From: Candidatus Poribacteria bacterium
GTDB lineage: Bacteria; Poribacteria; WGA-4E; PCPOR2b
Direction: 5' to 3'
Length of the DNA: 64,000 bases
Assembly: GCA_028819845.1 (NCBI GenBank)
Contig: JAPPKS010000023.1
Span: forward strand, 157,673 to 221,672
In this document: positions 8,124 through 17,708 of the stretch, one piece after another
How positions within the stretch are numbered: the first letter of the stretch is position 1
Layout: each line of letters starts with the position of its first letter
Translations under genes and position numbers: made by a program
The notes under the pieces: generated by a model
Told to the model about the DNA's origin: nothing
What the model saw: only the letters and a program-made list of their open reading frames with translations
The model's database searches: none

Positions 8124-8843
8124 CTAGTTGAGCTTGGCTTTCAGCCTTCGTAGCGCGATGAAGGCAGCGTCATAATCCGGCATTTCATACAATGCGCGTT
8201 TGTAGCACGCCATCGCTTTATCCCATTCAAACCGATGTTCCCAGACGCGGCCAAGGTTCATGTGCGGATACGCCCGCGGTTCGTATCGGGGTGCGCGGGT
8301 CGCCTGCTCCAACCAAGGAATAGCGGCATCGTATTCGCCCATTTCAATCAAATATGCGCCGATGTCGTTGTATGGGTTGCCGAAATCAGGGTCAACCCGA
8401 ATGGCTTTGCGACATTCCTCAATCGCATCTTCGCCGCGTCCAATCATGCTATATGTCCAACCGAGATAGGTGTGCGCCTCAGCAGTCGGATAAATTTCAA
8501 TGGATTTTAGATACAACCCAATCGCATCGGAAAATTCACCCTTCTGTTGATGCTCTAAAGCGTCCTGCCAGCAAAACAACGCCTGTTCCTTTTTATAAGC
8601 AATTTCATCGTCGTATATGTTCAGCCTATCTTCGGCTCTCTTGACCGTGTAGATGCGGTCGTCATCTTTGTCTACAATTAACCATTCGCTATCTTCCGTT
8701 TCAATCGATACTTTGACATTTCGAGAGAGGACAATCTTGTTCTTTTTAAATGCTTGGCGCAGTTCGTCCGGGAGCGTACCGCGGTTTAAATCCGTTTGAT
8801 AACTCAATTCGACATCGAACAGCAACATCTCATCCGCAGCCAC
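8124..8843 (-). CDS. TPR-repeat protein
   Basis: A 239-residue soluble protein. Residues 1-75 form a small strand-rich unit (LPDELRQAFKKN..., then VSIETEDSEWLIVDKDDD), which I have seen as a lead-in module on other TPR proteins. Residues about 85-235 hold at least four tetratricopeptide repeats (for example EDAIEECRKAIRVDPDFGNP and KAMACYKRALYEMPDYDAA). TPR arrays bind partner proteins; no catalytic domain is present. The GTG start at 8843 is supported by AAAGGAG 8 bases upstream. It follows the SPATA20-like gene on the same strand after a hairpin-bearing gap, so the two are probably separate units. Confidence 0.8.
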   Translation of the reverse strand: MAADEMLLFDVELSYQTDLNRGTLPDELRQAFKKNKIVLSRNVKVSIETEDSEWLIVDKDDDRIYTVKRAEDRLNIYDDEIAYKKEQALFCWQDALEHQQKGEFSDAIGLYLKSIEIYPTAEAHTYLGWTYSMIGRGEDAIEECRKAIRVDPDFGNPYNDIGAYLIEMGEYDAAIPWLEQATRAPRYEPRAYPHMNLGRVWEHRFEWDKAMACYKRALYEMPDYDAAFIALRRLKAKLN

Positions 8844-8991
8844 AATCGGTGCTCCTTTCTAAGCGGTTTGACATCACAGAACCCTACAACGAACTTTCTT
8901 GATTCTTCGAGACTCGTCAGTAACGACAAAACTCTACCGTTTATCGCTTCGGCACCAACATCCCCACCCTTATCAAGCAGCCACAATCATC

Positions 8992-9012
8992 CTCCCCCAC
9001 AACAAGGGGGAG
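8992..9012. terminator. Stem-loop after the SPATA20-like gene
   Basis: CTCCCCC (8992-8998) and GGGGGAG (9006-9012) form a 7-bp GC stem. There is no clear T run. It could be a weak terminator or one of the GC-rich palindromic spacers common in bacteria. Confidence 0.35.
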
Positions 9013-9035
9013 TGAGAGGGGGATTCGTCAGCTCC

Positions 9036-11117
9036 TCACTTCGAGTCCAACTGGCTTTTAAATTCCGCGAGATTCGTGGTAGGCGATTTACAGGCGTAAT
9101 TTTCGCAGACATAGACGGTTGTTTCGCCGTTGATTTGCCGCTTGTATTCAAGGAGCGGGATGAGCGCCTCGGTCTCGTGAGCCTTCTCATCCGTATCGTC
9201 CAACATCGCCATGACCTTGTTCGGGATAAACCGGCTGTGAATGGTAAGCAAGACTCTCTTCGCACCCTCGCTGTTCAGCTTCCCGGCAATCGCTATTTCC
9301 TTGGGGATTGAATGCAGAAAATCGAGTTCGCACAGCAGTTGAGCAGAACCGCTTGGCGCCGATTTCATCTGATGCGAATAGAGATTCAATGCCGTTTGCG
9401 CGTTTTCCCTCAGATTGGGTTGATTGAGCAACTTCGAAAGCCGAAGTAAACTGTGGATGGCGATCGAGGTGCCGGACGGCGTAGCGCCATCGTATGCCGA
9501 TTTGGACCGGACAATCAGCGATTCGTGCCCCTTGCTGGTGTAGAAAAAACCGCCTTTAGCGTCATCCCAGAACTGTTCGATCATCGTCTCATTGAGTCGT
9601 CGGGCGTTCTTGAGCCAGTGAAGATTGAAAGTCGCCTCGTATAGATTGATTAAGCCGGCGATGAAATACGAATAATCTTCGAGATAGGCGTTCAGATGGC
9701 TTTTACCGGCGCGATGGGTTCGCAGCAGCCCGTTATCCTGTGACAGTTCGGTCAACACAAAATTGGCTGACGCTTCCGCAGCTTTAAGAAAGCGGTTATG
9801 TCCAAGGATTTGATATCCTGATGCCATACTCCGAACCATCAAACCGTTCCAGCTCGTGAGGATTTTGTCGTCCAGGCCGGGTTTTATGCGCTGCTCTCGG
9901 ACCTCAAACAGCTTCCGCTGCCCTTCGGTGAGAATCGTCTCCAACTCGCCCAAATCCATTCCCAGTTTCTTTGCGAAGATGTCCGGCGGGGTCTGGACGT
10001 GAAGGATGTTCTCGCCTTCAAAATTACCGGGTTCCGTAATATCGTAATATTCACAGAAAACCTTCGCGTTCGCTGCCCCAAGTAATTTTTCTACTTCATC
10101 GGGCGTCCAAACGAAAAACTTGCCTTCGACGCCCTCGCTGTCCGCATCTTGCGTCGAGTAAAACCCGCCTGTTTCCGGCTTGTACATTTCGCGCAAGACG
10201 TAGTCGAGCGTGTCTTCAGCGATGCTGGCGTAAAACGACTCGCCGGTCGCCTGATATGTTTCCAGATAGATTGCCGTAAGCAGTGCGTTGTCGTACAGCA
10301 TCTTCTCAAAGTGTGGGACGAGCCAAGATTCGTCGGTCGAATAGCGGTGAAATCCGCCGCCAATCTGATCATACATTCCGCCCTGCGCCATTTTTTGCAG
10401 CGTTAGTTCGACCATTTCTAGCGCGTTCTGATTACCGGTGCGGTGCCAGTAACGCAGCAGGAAAGCGAGTCCCATGCTCGGCGGGAATTTGGGCGCACTT
10501 CCAAATCCGCCGTGCCGAGAATCAAACCGCGACCGATAAACTTGATAAGCACGGTCGAATACATCGGTGTTTAGGGGCTGACCGCCCGCCTGCGTCTCCG
10601 ATAGTTGATGCAAGCGTTCGGTGATTCGATTTGCTTGTTCAACAATGCTCTCGTGACGTTCGCGGTACGCTTCAATTACACCAAGCAGCACACGCGGGAA
10701 ACCGGGGCGTCCATATCGGTCATCAGGGGGGAAGTAGGTGCCGCCGTAAAAGGGTTTCAAATCCGGAGCGAGAAACATGGTCATTGGCCAACCGCCGGAT
10801 CCCGTGAGCATCTGGACGGCGTTCATGTAGATTTCATCAAGATCTGGACGTTCCTCGCGGTCCACCTTGATGTTGATAAAATGTTCGTTCATGATTGAGG
10901 CGATTTGCTCGTTCTCAAAGGATTCGTGCTCCATCACGTGGCACCAATGGCATGCAGCATAACCAACGCTCAAGAGAATCGGCTTATTCTCACGCCGCGC
11001 GAGCGACAATGCCTCTTCTCCCCACGGATACCAATCGACAGGATTGTGAGCGTGCTGCAGGAGGTACGGGCTCGTCTCGTTAATGAGCCGATTTGTATGT
11101 TTCGGGTTTTCAGACAT
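9036..11117 (-). CDS. SPATA20/YyaL-like thioredoxin-fold protein (DUF255)
   Basis: A 693-residue protein of full family length. Residues 1-165 are the DUF255 thioredoxin-like domain, with [12 protein letters not shown], the [12 protein letters not shown] active-site-type motif (Cys pair about 57/60), [10 protein letters not shown] and GGWPMTMFL. The rest (about 200-690) is an alpha/alpha toroid of the glycosidase or epimerase type ([33 protein letters not shown]). The biochemical role of the family is not established. ATG at 11117 lies behind GAGGG. It starts 13 bases after the rsgA stop, so the two are probably cotranscribed. Confidence 0.9.
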   Translation of the reverse strand: MSENPKHTNRLINETSPYLLQHAHNPVDWYPWGEEALSLARRENKPILLSVGYAACHWCHVMEHESFENEQIASIMNEHFINIKVDREERPDLDEIYMNAVQMLTGSGGWPMTMFLAPDLKPFYGGTYFPPDDRYGRPGFPRVLLGVIEAYRERHESIVEQANRITERLHQLSETQAGGQPLNTDVFDRAYQVYRSRFDSRHGGFGSAPKFPPSMGLAFLLRYWHRTGNQNALEMVELTLQKMAQGGMYDQIGGGFHRYSTDESWLVPHFEKMLYDNALLTAIYLETYQATGESFYASIAEDTLDYVLREMYKPETGGFYSTQDADSEGVEGKFFVWTPDEVEKLLGAANAKVFCEYYDITEPGNFEGENILHVQTPPDIFAKKLGMDLGELETILTEGQRKLFEVREQRIKPGLDDKILTSWNGLMVRSMASGYQILGHNRFLKAAEASANFVLTELSQDNGLLRTHRAGKSHLNAYLEDYSYFIAGLINLYEATFNLHWLKNARRLNETMIEQFWDDAKGGFFYTSKGHESLIVRSKSAYDGATPSGTSIAIHSLLRLSKLLNQPNLRENAQTALNLYSHQMKSAPSGSAQLLCELDFLHSIPKEIAIAGKLNSEGAKRVLLTIHSRFIPNKVMAMLDDTDEKAHETEALIPLLEYKRQINGETTVYVCENYACKSPTTNLAEFKSQLDSK

Positions 11118-11130
11118 TCATTTCCCTCTC

Positions 11131-12084
11131 TTAGGGTGCCGCGATGCCGCCGCTGCTGCCAGTTTTTAGGACGACATAGCTCCTATATCGAACCGGGCTA
11201 ATCTCGCCCGCATTGACAGCCTCGGTTACCGCGCAATCTGGCTCATTAAGATGGATGCAATCGTTGTATTTGCATTCACCAAGGTAGGAGTCCATTTCCG
11301 GAAAATATAGGTCAAGGTCTTCCGTATCAACTCCCCACAGACCGACCTCCCGAATGCCCGGCGTGTCCGCCACTTCGCCGCCGTTTTCCAAGGAAAAAAG
11401 TTCAACAAGCGTTGTGGTATGGCGTCCTTTACCGGTTTTCAACCCGACTTCACCAATGGGCAAGGCGAGTCCCGGTTGCACCGCGTTAAGGAGGCTCGAC
11501 TTTCCTACTCCAGACGCCCCGACGATGACACTGAACTTATCGGATAATACACCTTGGAGACGATCAATCTCTTCACCATTTGTAACGCTAGTATAGATTA
11601 CCCGATAGCCGAGACGTTCGTAGACGTTCAATATTGAGGTTACCTTACCCTTTTCCACCGAGTCGATAAGGTCCATCTTATTTAGACAAACTACCGCCTC
11701 CATCTGCCCCGCTTCGGCTAAAATAAGGAATCGATCGAGCGTTCGGTAGTTAAGGTCCGGCAGGCGGGTTGAAACAACAGCCACCACCTGGTCAGCGTTG
11801 GCAACGACGATTTGCTCGATTGTGTCTCGCTTGCCTGGGTGGCGGCGCGATAGTTTAGTCCGCCGCGGCAGGATGCCTTCGATTACACCCATTTCCTCGT
11901 CAAGGCGTTCGACCACAACTTCATCGCCAACAGCGACAGGGTCGGCGTAGATTTGCTTGCCCTCCTCCGAGCGCCGCTCTCGCTTGACGCGCCCGCGCAG
12001 CGTGCAGCGAAGTACGCTATCGCCAAGCTGGACATCGTAAAAACTCGTTCGGGCGCGAATGACTCTTCCGTGACTGTCGTCCAT
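11131..12084 (-). CDS. rsgA: Ribosome small-subunit GTPase RsgA
   Basis: A circularly permuted GTPase that helps finish and check the 30S subunit. An N-terminal OB fold (VQLGDSVLRCTLRGRVKRE; DPVAVGDEVVVE) is followed by G4 (NKMD), the P-loop GASGVGKSSLLNAV, G3 (DTPGIRE) and a zinc-binding end with Cys/His residues (GECKYNDCIHLNEPDC). The order G4-G1-G3 is the permutation typical of the family. I place the start at ATG 12084, so that the protein begins MDDSHGRVIRA like other RsgA proteins; the open frame also allows GTG at 12126, but without a ribosome site. It is followed after 13 bases by the SPATA20-like gene. Confidence 0.93.
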   Translation of the reverse strand: MDDSHGRVIRARTSFYDVQLGDSVLRCTLRGRVKRERRSEEGKQIYADPVAVGDEVVVERLDEEMGVIEGILPRRTKLSRRHPGKRDTIEQIVVANADQVVAVVSTRLPDLNYRTLDRFLILAEAGQMEAVVCLNKMDLIDSVEKGKVTSILNVYERLGYRVIYTSVTNGEEIDRLQGVLSDKFSVIVGASGVGKSSLLNAVQPGLALPIGEVGLKTGKGRHTTTLVELFSLENGGEVADTPGIREVGLWGVDTEDLDLYFPEMDSYLGECKYNDCIHLNEPDCAVTEAVNAGEISPVRYRSYVVLKTGSSGGIAAP

Positions 12085-12152
12085 ATAAATCCGTCCGCCT
12101 TGACAATCATGTCTTCCTACGAACACAGGGGTTAGTGCGAACCATTAACGCA

Positions 12153-12536
12153 CTAGCAGGGGATTACCCAATGCAGGACAGTGTCGATAAGCGAAATTAG
12201 AAGGGCAGCTATTATGGTGTTGAAGAAGCCCTTTACCTCGAACCCTTTGATTATCTTCGCCGTAATCCAGAGGAGAAACGCGTTTATGACAAAATAGAAC
12301 AGACCGAACGTCAGAACAAACAGCGGCAACGTTAGCAAAATAAAAATCTTGGTGAAAACCGTTTTCAATATTCCGTAAACGAGCGCTACGACGATTGCCG
12401 TGGCGAAGTTCTTGACACGGATAGACGATAAGATATGGGTAACGACAAAGACCGATACGCTGAGGATTAAGAGTTCAATTATCCAGTGAATTATGGGGCT
12501 ATAATCAGGCAATCTCGATTTCCCTTTCGTGGACAA
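12153..12536 (-). CDS. Phage-holin-family (YvlD-type) membrane protein
   Basis: A 127-residue integral membrane protein with four hydrophobic segments (about 18-38, 43-62, 68-90, 100-122). It matches the four-helix phage-holin-superfamily IV/YvlD proteins, which are common chromosomal genes despite the name. Their role is unclear; some relate to cell-envelope stress. GFEVKGFFNTIIAALLIS near the end is the family's usual close. The only plausible start is TTG at 12536, 23 bases after the isoprenyl transferase stop, so the start is uncertain but cotranscription is likely. Confidence 0.75.
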   Translation of the reverse strand: MSTKGKSRLPDYSPIIHWIIELLILSVSVFVVTHILSSIRVKNFATAIVVALVYGILKTVFTKIFILLTLPLFVLTFGLFYFVINAFLLWITAKIIKGFEVKGFFNTIIAALLISLIDTVLHWVIPC

Positions 12537-12559
12537 AAAGGCGCCCTTGACCGTATTCC

Positions 12560-13363
12560 TTACTTCCCGAACCGCCGCTGCCGTTGGCTATAGTCACGAA
12601 TTGCGCGGAGAAAGTCAATTTTTCTAAATGCGGGCCAATACGTATCGCAGAAGTAGTATTCTGAATACACGCTTTGCCAAAGCAAAAACCCAGATAGTCG
12701 TACCTCTCCACTGGTTCGGATAATCAGGTCGGGATCCGGCAATTCAGACGTGTAAAGGTGCGGGCTAATCTTTTCGACACTGAGTTCATCCGTAATTTCG
12801 GCGGGTTCACGCCCTTTCGCAAGTTCGGATTGCAGATGGCTGCGGACGGCTTCGACAATTTCCTCACGCCCGCCGTAAGCGACAGCTACATTCAAAATAA
12901 ATTTGTCGTAATGCTTTGTTGCCTTCTCCGCAGCGTGAATTGCATCTTGAAGGCTCTGCGGCAGCAGTTCAACTTGTCCCATGGATCGAATCTTAATCTG
13001 GTTGGTGTGCAGCCCTTCAATCGTCACAACTTCGCGCATCTTCTTTTCAATGAGATCCAATATCTCAGTGACTTCGGATTGATCGCGCTTGAAATTGTCG
13101 AGAGAGAAAATCCAGATGGAAACAATCTTGACGCCCAACTCGTCACACCAATGGAGCATCTCTTCCAGTTTGTGAGCGCCGTCATAATGTCCTTTGATGC
13201 TATCCATAAAGCCCTGCTTTTTCGCATAACGGCGATTACCATCAAGAATAATACCGATGTGGTGGGGAATATGCCAATGGCTGGTTTTCTGCTCAAGACG
13301 CTTTTGGTAAACCGCGTAGAAGAATTTTTTGAGAGGATTTTTTATAATCTGCAATGGTTGCAT
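12560..13363 (-). CDS. uppS: Isoprenyl transferase (undecaprenyl diphosphate synthase family)
   Basis: A cis-prenyltransferase that condenses isopentenyl diphosphate onto an allylic diphosphate to make the lipid carrier for cell-wall synthesis. HIGIILDGNRRYAKKQG holds the catalytic Asp of the D-G-N-R-R motif. IWIFSLDNFKRDQSEV corresponds to the family's FSxEN(W/F)xR region, and PDPDLIIRTSGEVRLSGFLLWQ is the conserved C-terminal substrate-binding block, which also ends like UppS (YWPAFRKIDFLRAIRDY). I start it at ATG 13363 with GAGG 7 bases upstream; the longer frame to 13405 runs into the promoter -10 box. The holin-like gene follows. Confidence 0.9.
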   Translation of the reverse strand: MQPLQIIKNPLKKFFYAVYQKRLEQKTSHWHIPHHIGIILDGNRRYAKKQGFMDSIKGHYDGAHKLEEMLHWCDELGVKIVSIWIFSLDNFKRDQSEVTEILDLIEKKMREVVTIEGLHTNQIKIRSMGQVELLPQSLQDAIHAAEKATKHYDKFILNVAVAYGGREEIVEAVRSHLQSELAKGREPAEITDELSVEKISPHLYTSELPDPDLIIRTSGEVRLSGFLLWQSVYSEYYFCDTYWPAFRKIDFLRAIRDYSQRQRRFGK

Positions 13364-13668
13364 GTTGAGGCCTCGAAAAGATAGTTCATTTTGATTATAC
13401 CACACAACACAAGATGAGAAAAAGCCAAAACCATTGATGCTGTTAAATCCAATAATTGTACGGACATCTTTTGATATCAGTGTAAAGTCCGCTCACAGGA
13501 GGCATAGTCTTCGCACTAATCGTATTTAAAGAACCACGTTATTTGCACATACCCCTTTCGTTTTACTTTTGCGTTTCAGGTTAAACATGGTAAAATTATG
13601 CCGCCTCGTAACGTCCCAGTATTTGGGAAGATGATGCTTCGCAGCCATTTTGGAAAGGAAACGGGTGC
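13364..13668. other. Divergent intergenic region
   Basis: It separates uppS (minus) from the cupin gene (plus). It holds the extended -10 promoter for uppS; no gene is seen, and no clear promoter for the cupin gene was picked out. Confidence 0.5.
13394..13402 (-). promoter_or_regulatory. Extended -10 promoter for uppS
   Basis: Read on the minus strand, TGG-TATAAT (-10 at 13399-13394) lies about 30 bases before the uppS ATG. The -35 region is weak, as is usual for extended -10 promoters. Confidence 0.55.
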
Positions 13669-14814
13669 ATGCCGGACGTTGTTGTTGGACATATTGAAGA
13701 CCCAGAAAGCCTTAAAGCTGTGTTCACTGAATTTGAACGGCATCATCCCGGCATCAGAATGGGGATGGGACATTTCGAAGACGACGACAGTGAGCTTGCA
13801 ACGGAGTATGGCGGCGTCCGATATATTTGGATTGACCAGGGTGCGGGCGAGGTCTTTCTAGATTCAGGTTATCGTACGCAAGAGGGAGATGGCGAGCGAT
13901 TGCCCGCAATTTACGTATCGGATCGATGTGATGATGAGAATTGGTCAATTTTGCAAACATTGGCGGAAAACCTTGACACACTCCATGAAAGAATTAGACC
14001 GCCCGTTGAGGGCATATTAGACAGAATTGCGGAACGAACATTGGTTGGGGACATCGCCAACGAAATCTGGTTAATGGAGGAGAGCGGGGTCTCTCGCGAA
14101 CAATGGTCGAGCCGACCGAAGGTGCGCCGTACCTTTGAACTTCTGCTGGAAAACTATTCTACTTTCGGTTGGTCTACGAAACAGACAAGTTCGTTTGAAC
14201 CCATCCAAGCTGGCGACCAACTCACCGTACTGGATGATGAACCGATTCGGGTGCGCGGGAAATTCAGTTATTGGTGGATTGAGAACACGAATATCTTCAT
14301 GACACACTTAACAACAGTTCGCCGCCTGCGCTATCTGCGTGATACGGCGGGCGGTTGCAACACATCAACTGACGCTTTCCGCCGCTTAACCATGACATGG
14401 CATTGCAACACAGCGACTGCAGATGAGGATGACGGCATCAATACCGTCAATAGCCATGTTGTCAACATTACTGCTCAGTCCTCGCGGACCCACTACCACC
14501 CAGCGATTCCGGTTGGCGGCGGCAAACCACAGCACGAAATCTACCTGGCGCTCAACCCGAGCGCGTATTCGTTGAACACTTACGGGCGCGATAGTTACCT
14601 ACATGTCTTCCCCAATCTTACAAATCTCGCTGACCACCAACAGATACCGCTAACGCCGGGTGCCGTCGTCTACATTCCGCCAGATACCGGACATCGTGCC
14701 GTGGATGCCTTTGTGAACGTCGTTACGCTGCCCGGCTTCAAGCCGCATAATGAGGTGGATTTAGATGCGCAAATTAAGGAGACAACCGACGGGAGTGTTC
14801 CCTACAATGAGTAG
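13669..14814 (+). CDS. Two-part protein with C-terminal cupin domain
   Basis: A 381-residue soluble protein. Residues 1 to about 130 form an unrecognised, acidic N-terminal part (HFEDDDSELATEYGG; YVSDRCDDENW). Residues about 255-370 are a cupin barrel: THYHPAIPVGGGKPQHEIYL supplies the metal-binding His and Glu, and PGAVVYIPPDTGHRAVDAF the second motif with its His. Cupins of this layout bind a metal and often act on sugars or small acids; the substrate cannot be told. The start at ATG 13669 has AAGGAAACGGG upstream. It stands alone, divergent from uppS. Confidence 0.7.
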   Translation: MPDVVVGHIEDPESLKAVFTEFERHHPGIRMGMGHFEDDDSELATEYGGVRYIWIDQGAGEVFLDSGYRTQEGDGERLPAIYVSDRCDDENWSILQTLAENLDTLHERIRPPVEGILDRIAERTLVGDIANEIWLMEESGVSREQWSSRPKVRRTFELLLENYSTFGWSTKQTSSFEPIQAGDQLTVLDDEPIRVRGKFSYWWIENTNIFMTHLTTVRRLRYLRDTAGGCNTSTDAFRRLTMTWHCNTATADEDDGINTVNSHVVNITAQSSRTHYHPAIPVGGGKPQHEIYLALNPSAYSLNTYGRDSYLHVFPNLTNLADHQQIPLTPGAVVYIPPDTGHRAVDAFVNVVTLPGFKPHNEVDLDAQIKETTDGSVPYNE

Positions 14815-15030
14815 GTTCTTCAATAACAAAGGGACTTGTATGAAAAGTGGGCGGTACAACTAATTTTGGTTTGACCGCGGAAATCATGGGATTTTTTAGG
14901 ACTTCACCCTTTCGATAAAGCTATAAACCGATTGGACAATTATGAGGCTATACCGTCCACTTCTCCTTTAACCGCACTACGCCACTAGCAAAAATCTGTG
15001 GAGCATCCTTGAAATTCGGATAAACGGATA

Positions 15031-15852
15031 ATGGACGAGAAGATATTCAACTATTACGAGAAGGGCGAAGAGGCAGCTCGCCTCAGTGGTGGATTCGACC
15101 GTGTGGAGTTTGAAAGAACGAAGGAAATCCTGCTCAGATACTTGCCGCCGCCGCCCGCAAAAATTCTCGATGTTGGAGGCGGCGCCGGCGCCTATTCCTT
15201 CTGGTTAGCGGAAAAGTCCTACACAGTTCATCTGATTGACATTGTGCCCCTCCATGTGGAGCAGGCGAAAAATGCAGACGGTGCGGCGCTTCTTGCCAGC
15301 ATTGGTGAAGGAGACGCCAGAAAACTCGATTTCAAATCTGACTCTATGGATGTCGTGCTTCTACTCGGGCCGCTCTACCATCTTCCACGCCGTTCGGATC
15401 GAATCCGGGCATTGAATGAAACTCACCGCGTCTTAAAAACCGGAGGTTTGGTGTTTTGCGCTGCCATTTCACGGTTCGCATCTCTTCTTGGCGGCTTGGC
15501 TCAAGATTTCTTATCCGATCCAGAGTTTCGCAAAATCGCCCTGAAAGATGTAAAAGATGGAAATCACCTCAATCCGAAAGAGATTCCGGGTTACTTTACA
15601 ACCGCATACTTTCACAGACCAGAAGAGTTAGCAGCGGAAATTCAGGAAGCAGGACTTAGCCATGTAAGCACATTGGGCTTAGAGGGGTCATCATGGCTGT
15701 TGGGAGATTTCGACGAGCGGTGGGCAGACCCCGCGCGAAAAGAGATTATTCTTGAAGTGTTACGCCTGATAGAAGACGAAAAAACACTTCTCGGTGTCAG
15801 TGCCCATCTTTTGGCAGTTGCCAAAAATGAAATAAGAACTGAAGCTATCTGA
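15031..15852 (+). CDS. Class I SAM-dependent methyltransferase
   Basis: A 273-residue protein with the Rossmann methyltransferase fold. Motif I is ILDVGGGAGAYSFWLA (about residues 44-59), the acidic ribose-binding residue follows in VHLIDIVPLH, and motif IV-like VVLLLGPLYHLP and RVLKTGGLVFCAAIS complete the UbiE/type-11 layout. The second half (GYFTTAYFHRPEELAAEIQEAG) is the usual variable cap. The acceptor is unknown. It is followed after 36 bases by a small membrane protein gene and then the DUF362 gene, in one direction, but with no sign of a shared pathway. Confidence 0.85.
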   Translation: MDEKIFNYYEKGEEAARLSGGFDRVEFERTKEILLRYLPPPPAKILDVGGGAGAYSFWLAEKSYTVHLIDIVPLHVEQAKNADGAALLASIGEGDARKLDFKSDSMDVVLLLGPLYHLPRRSDRIRALNETHRVLKTGGLVFCAAISRFASLLGGLAQDFLSDPEFRKIALKDVKDGNHLNPKEIPGYFTTAYFHRPEELAAEIQEAGLSHVSTLGLEGSSWLLGDFDERWADPARKEIILEVLRLIEDEKTLLGVSAHLLAVAKNEIRTEAI

Positions 15853-15888
15853 TTCAGTTGTCCTTCAATAGGAATCGAAGGTGTAACG

Positions 15889-16113
15889 ATGGATAAATGG
15901 TATATCAGCGTAACAGTTTTGAACGTACTCGCCCTCATTATGCTCATCGGATTTCTAGTGTACTTTTTTCAACCATCGGCGCTTGTTAAACGGTTAGGGC
16001 TTATCTTTTTCCTAACCGCGGGCACGTTGGTCATGGTTAGAGGTGTCGTAAAAATCACGATGGGCATGCAAAAAAGCGGGAGATTACGGATCCCATCGAA
16101 AAAAAGAGATTGA
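15889..16113 (+). CDS. Small membrane protein
   Basis: 74 residues with two hydrophobic segments (about 6-27 and 37-56) and a basic tail (SGRLRIPSKKRD), which by the positive-inside rule places the C-terminus in the cytoplasm. GAAGGTG precedes the ATG at good distance. No family is recognised. It lies in line with the methyltransferase gene, 36 bases after its stop. Confidence 0.55.
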   Translation: MDKWYISVTVLNVLALIMLIGFLVYFFQPSALVKRLGLIFFLTAGTLVMVRGVVKITMGMQKSGRLRIPSKKRD

Positions 16114-16174
16114 CCATCCCGCGTTGTAAACTATTTCTCAGTCGGGAAGTCATAATCATTATCGGAGGAAAATC

Positions 16175-17128
16175 ATGAATGACAATCGAACGAAAGTGGC
16201 ACTTACCCGAGAAGGAAATCGACGTGAAAATGTCTTCACCGCACTCGATTTGGTCCGCGGCGATGTCGTTCCCAAGTTGCGGGATCAGGTGATGTTGAAA
16301 CCGAATTTCCTTTCGGGCGATAACCAGTTGGCGTCAACACACGTTGATGCCATCCGCGGCACAATTGATTTTTTGCTGACCACTACAGCGCCGCCGCAGG
16401 AAATTATTGTGGCGGAAGGCGGCAACGAAGCGGTACCCGGAGAGGCGTTCGAGAATTTCGGTTATTACGCTTTAATTGACGAATACCCCATCCCAATTCG
16501 GTTGGTCGATCTCAATCAGGAGGAGAATTGGGAGGAGACGCACATCCTTCTCGCGGATTGCAGTGAAGTCCCCGTGTACATGCCCAAAACCGTGTTGGAT
16601 TGCCCGTGCACGATCTCCGTCGGTGTCGCAAAAACACACGATGTCTGTGTGGTTACACTTGCCCTTAAAAACATGATTATGGGGACATTACGCAAACAGG
16701 ACCGCGTCAAGATGCACGGCTTCTGCAGCCACGCGGAGCGAAAATTGCCACGTGAGGCACAGACACTGAACATCAATCTAATGCGATTGTCCCGATATCT
16801 GTGCCCCGACATCGCCGTTATTGACGGATACCTTGGGTTACAGGGAAACGGTCCTATTGGAACCGACGCCGTTGATTTCGGGATTGCTGTCGCAAGTGCA
16901 GACGTGTTTGCCGCCGACACCGTGATGGCGAAAGCGATGGGTTTTGATCCACTGCATCTTGGATTGATGCATTACGCCAATGAGATGGGATATGGTACGG
17001 CTGATCTCGATAAAATCGATGTGTTGGGGACCCCGCTCGAATCAGTGATCACGCCTTTCAAGCCGCATGAAACGGTGCATCTCCAATTGCAATGGCATGA
17101 ACCCGATGCGATGCGTTATTTGACATAA
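16175..17128 (+). CDS. DUF362 domain protein
   Basis: A 317-residue soluble protein. VMLKPNFLSGDNQLASTHVDAI, the EGGNEA segment, GVAKTHDVCVVTLALKNMIMG and PDIAVIDGYLGLQGNGP are the conserved blocks of DUF362, a family often found with iron-sulfur ferredoxin domains. No Cys-rich ferredoxin module is present here, and two clustered Cys (residues about 140-143, LDCPC) are the only candidates. The biochemical function is not established. A strong ribosome site (GGAGGA) precedes the ATG. It is the last host gene before the integrated element. Confidence 0.85.
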   Translation: MNDNRTKVALTREGNRRENVFTALDLVRGDVVPKLRDQVMLKPNFLSGDNQLASTHVDAIRGTIDFLLTTTAPPQEIIVAEGGNEAVPGEAFENFGYYALIDEYPIPIRLVDLNQEENWEETHILLADCSEVPVYMPKTVLDCPCTISVGVAKTHDVCVVTLALKNMIMGTLRKQDRVKMHGFCSHAERKLPREAQTLNINLMRLSRYLCPDIAVIDGYLGLQGNGPIGTDAVDFGIAVASADVFAADTVMAKAMGFDPLHLGLMHYANEMGYGTADLDKIDVLGTPLESVITPFKPHETVHLQLQWHEPDAMRYLT

Positions 17129-17241
17129 AATGTGTGAGTACGTCGATTGGCTTGTTCAGGCGGCATAGGGACGGTCGAGCAGAACATCAGAGTAGGTGCG
17201 GAGGAATCACTTCGCACCCATCGCGTCGAGCTAGAAAAAAC

Positions 17242-17270
17242 TTGACATCTTATCAATCGTTTGTTAACAT
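17242..17270 (+). promoter_or_regulatory. Strong sigma-70-type promoter
   Basis: TTGACA (17242-17247), a 17-base spacer and TAACAT (17265-17270). It points at the small frame at 17314, and no larger gene follows for more than 400 bases. Confidence 0.6.
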
Positions 17271-17313
17271 AGTGTTATAGTTTGCCGCGACTTCAGATGG
17301 AGAGATTTGGACT

Positions 17314-17454
17314 GTGTCACATTCATTATCACGCGCCGCCGTGGACAAGACGCATAATAGAGGCATACCCGCTGTACATTTCGTGTCTGCCTTGATTCCC
17401 ATAATCGACGTCATTTGCGCGTCTTACTGTGGTGGGCTGATAAAAACGACCTAA
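17314..17454 (+). CDS. Possible 46-residue small protein
   Basis: GTG at 17314 opens a 46-codon frame ending with TAA at 17452-17454. It starts MSHSLSRAAVDKTHN and has a hydrophobic middle (HFVSALIPIIDVICASY). GGAGAG lies about 10 bases upstream, and the promoter at 17242 would start transcription near 17277, which is why I list it. The stop lies before the candidate left attachment site, so it is not obviously cut by the insertion. The frame is short, and no relatives are known to me. Confidence 0.3.
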   Translation: MSHSLSRAAVDKTHNRGIPAVHFVSALIPIIDVICASYCGGLIKTT

Positions 17455-17484
17455 ATTCGGTTCCGCAATCATAATTATACATAA

Positions 17485-17500
17485 TGCCCATTATCGAAAC
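17485..17500. other. Candidate left attachment site
   Basis: TGCCCATTATCGAAAC matches TGCCCATCATCGAAAC at 24939-24954 in 15 of 16 bases. The two lie just outside the first and last element genes. Confidence 0.45.
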
Positions 17501-17608
17501 TTTTTTCAATACCGCAAAAAAACCCACCAACCCCTACTACCACTAGCCTAGATGCACTTTCAACCGCATTAACTCCTAGCCAATAGCAAAATTATCAGTA
17601 AAAAAACT

Positions 17609-17638
17609 TGATATTTTTTGACGGCAATTCGTATAATA
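17609..17638 (+). promoter_or_regulatory. Integrase promoter
   Basis: TTGATA (17609-17614), an 18-base spacer and TATAAT (17633-17638). The context CGTATAATAAA is shared with the promoter before the primase-like gene. Confidence 0.5.
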
Positions 17639-17708
17639 AATTATCAGTCAATTTTGACAATTTAGAACGCCTAACAACCCGCAAGGGTAAATCAATAGGG
17701 GATACGAA

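Larger units (their letters stand above)
17129..17708. other. Left junction region of the integrated element
   Basis: It holds a GGTGCG/CGCACC hairpin (17195-17218), a strong promoter (17242-17270), a possible 46-codon gene (17314-17454), the candidate left attachment repeat (17485-17500) and the integrase promoter (17609-17638). Confidence 0.6.

Noticed and set aside
12085-12126. Longer RsgA start (GTG 12126)
   Set aside because: No ribosome site, and the added residues do not match other RsgA proteins. ATG 12084 preferred.
12153-12536. Prophage lysis gene
   Set aside because: The holin-family protein is in a housekeeping neighbourhood with no phage genes, and belongs to a group common on chromosomes.
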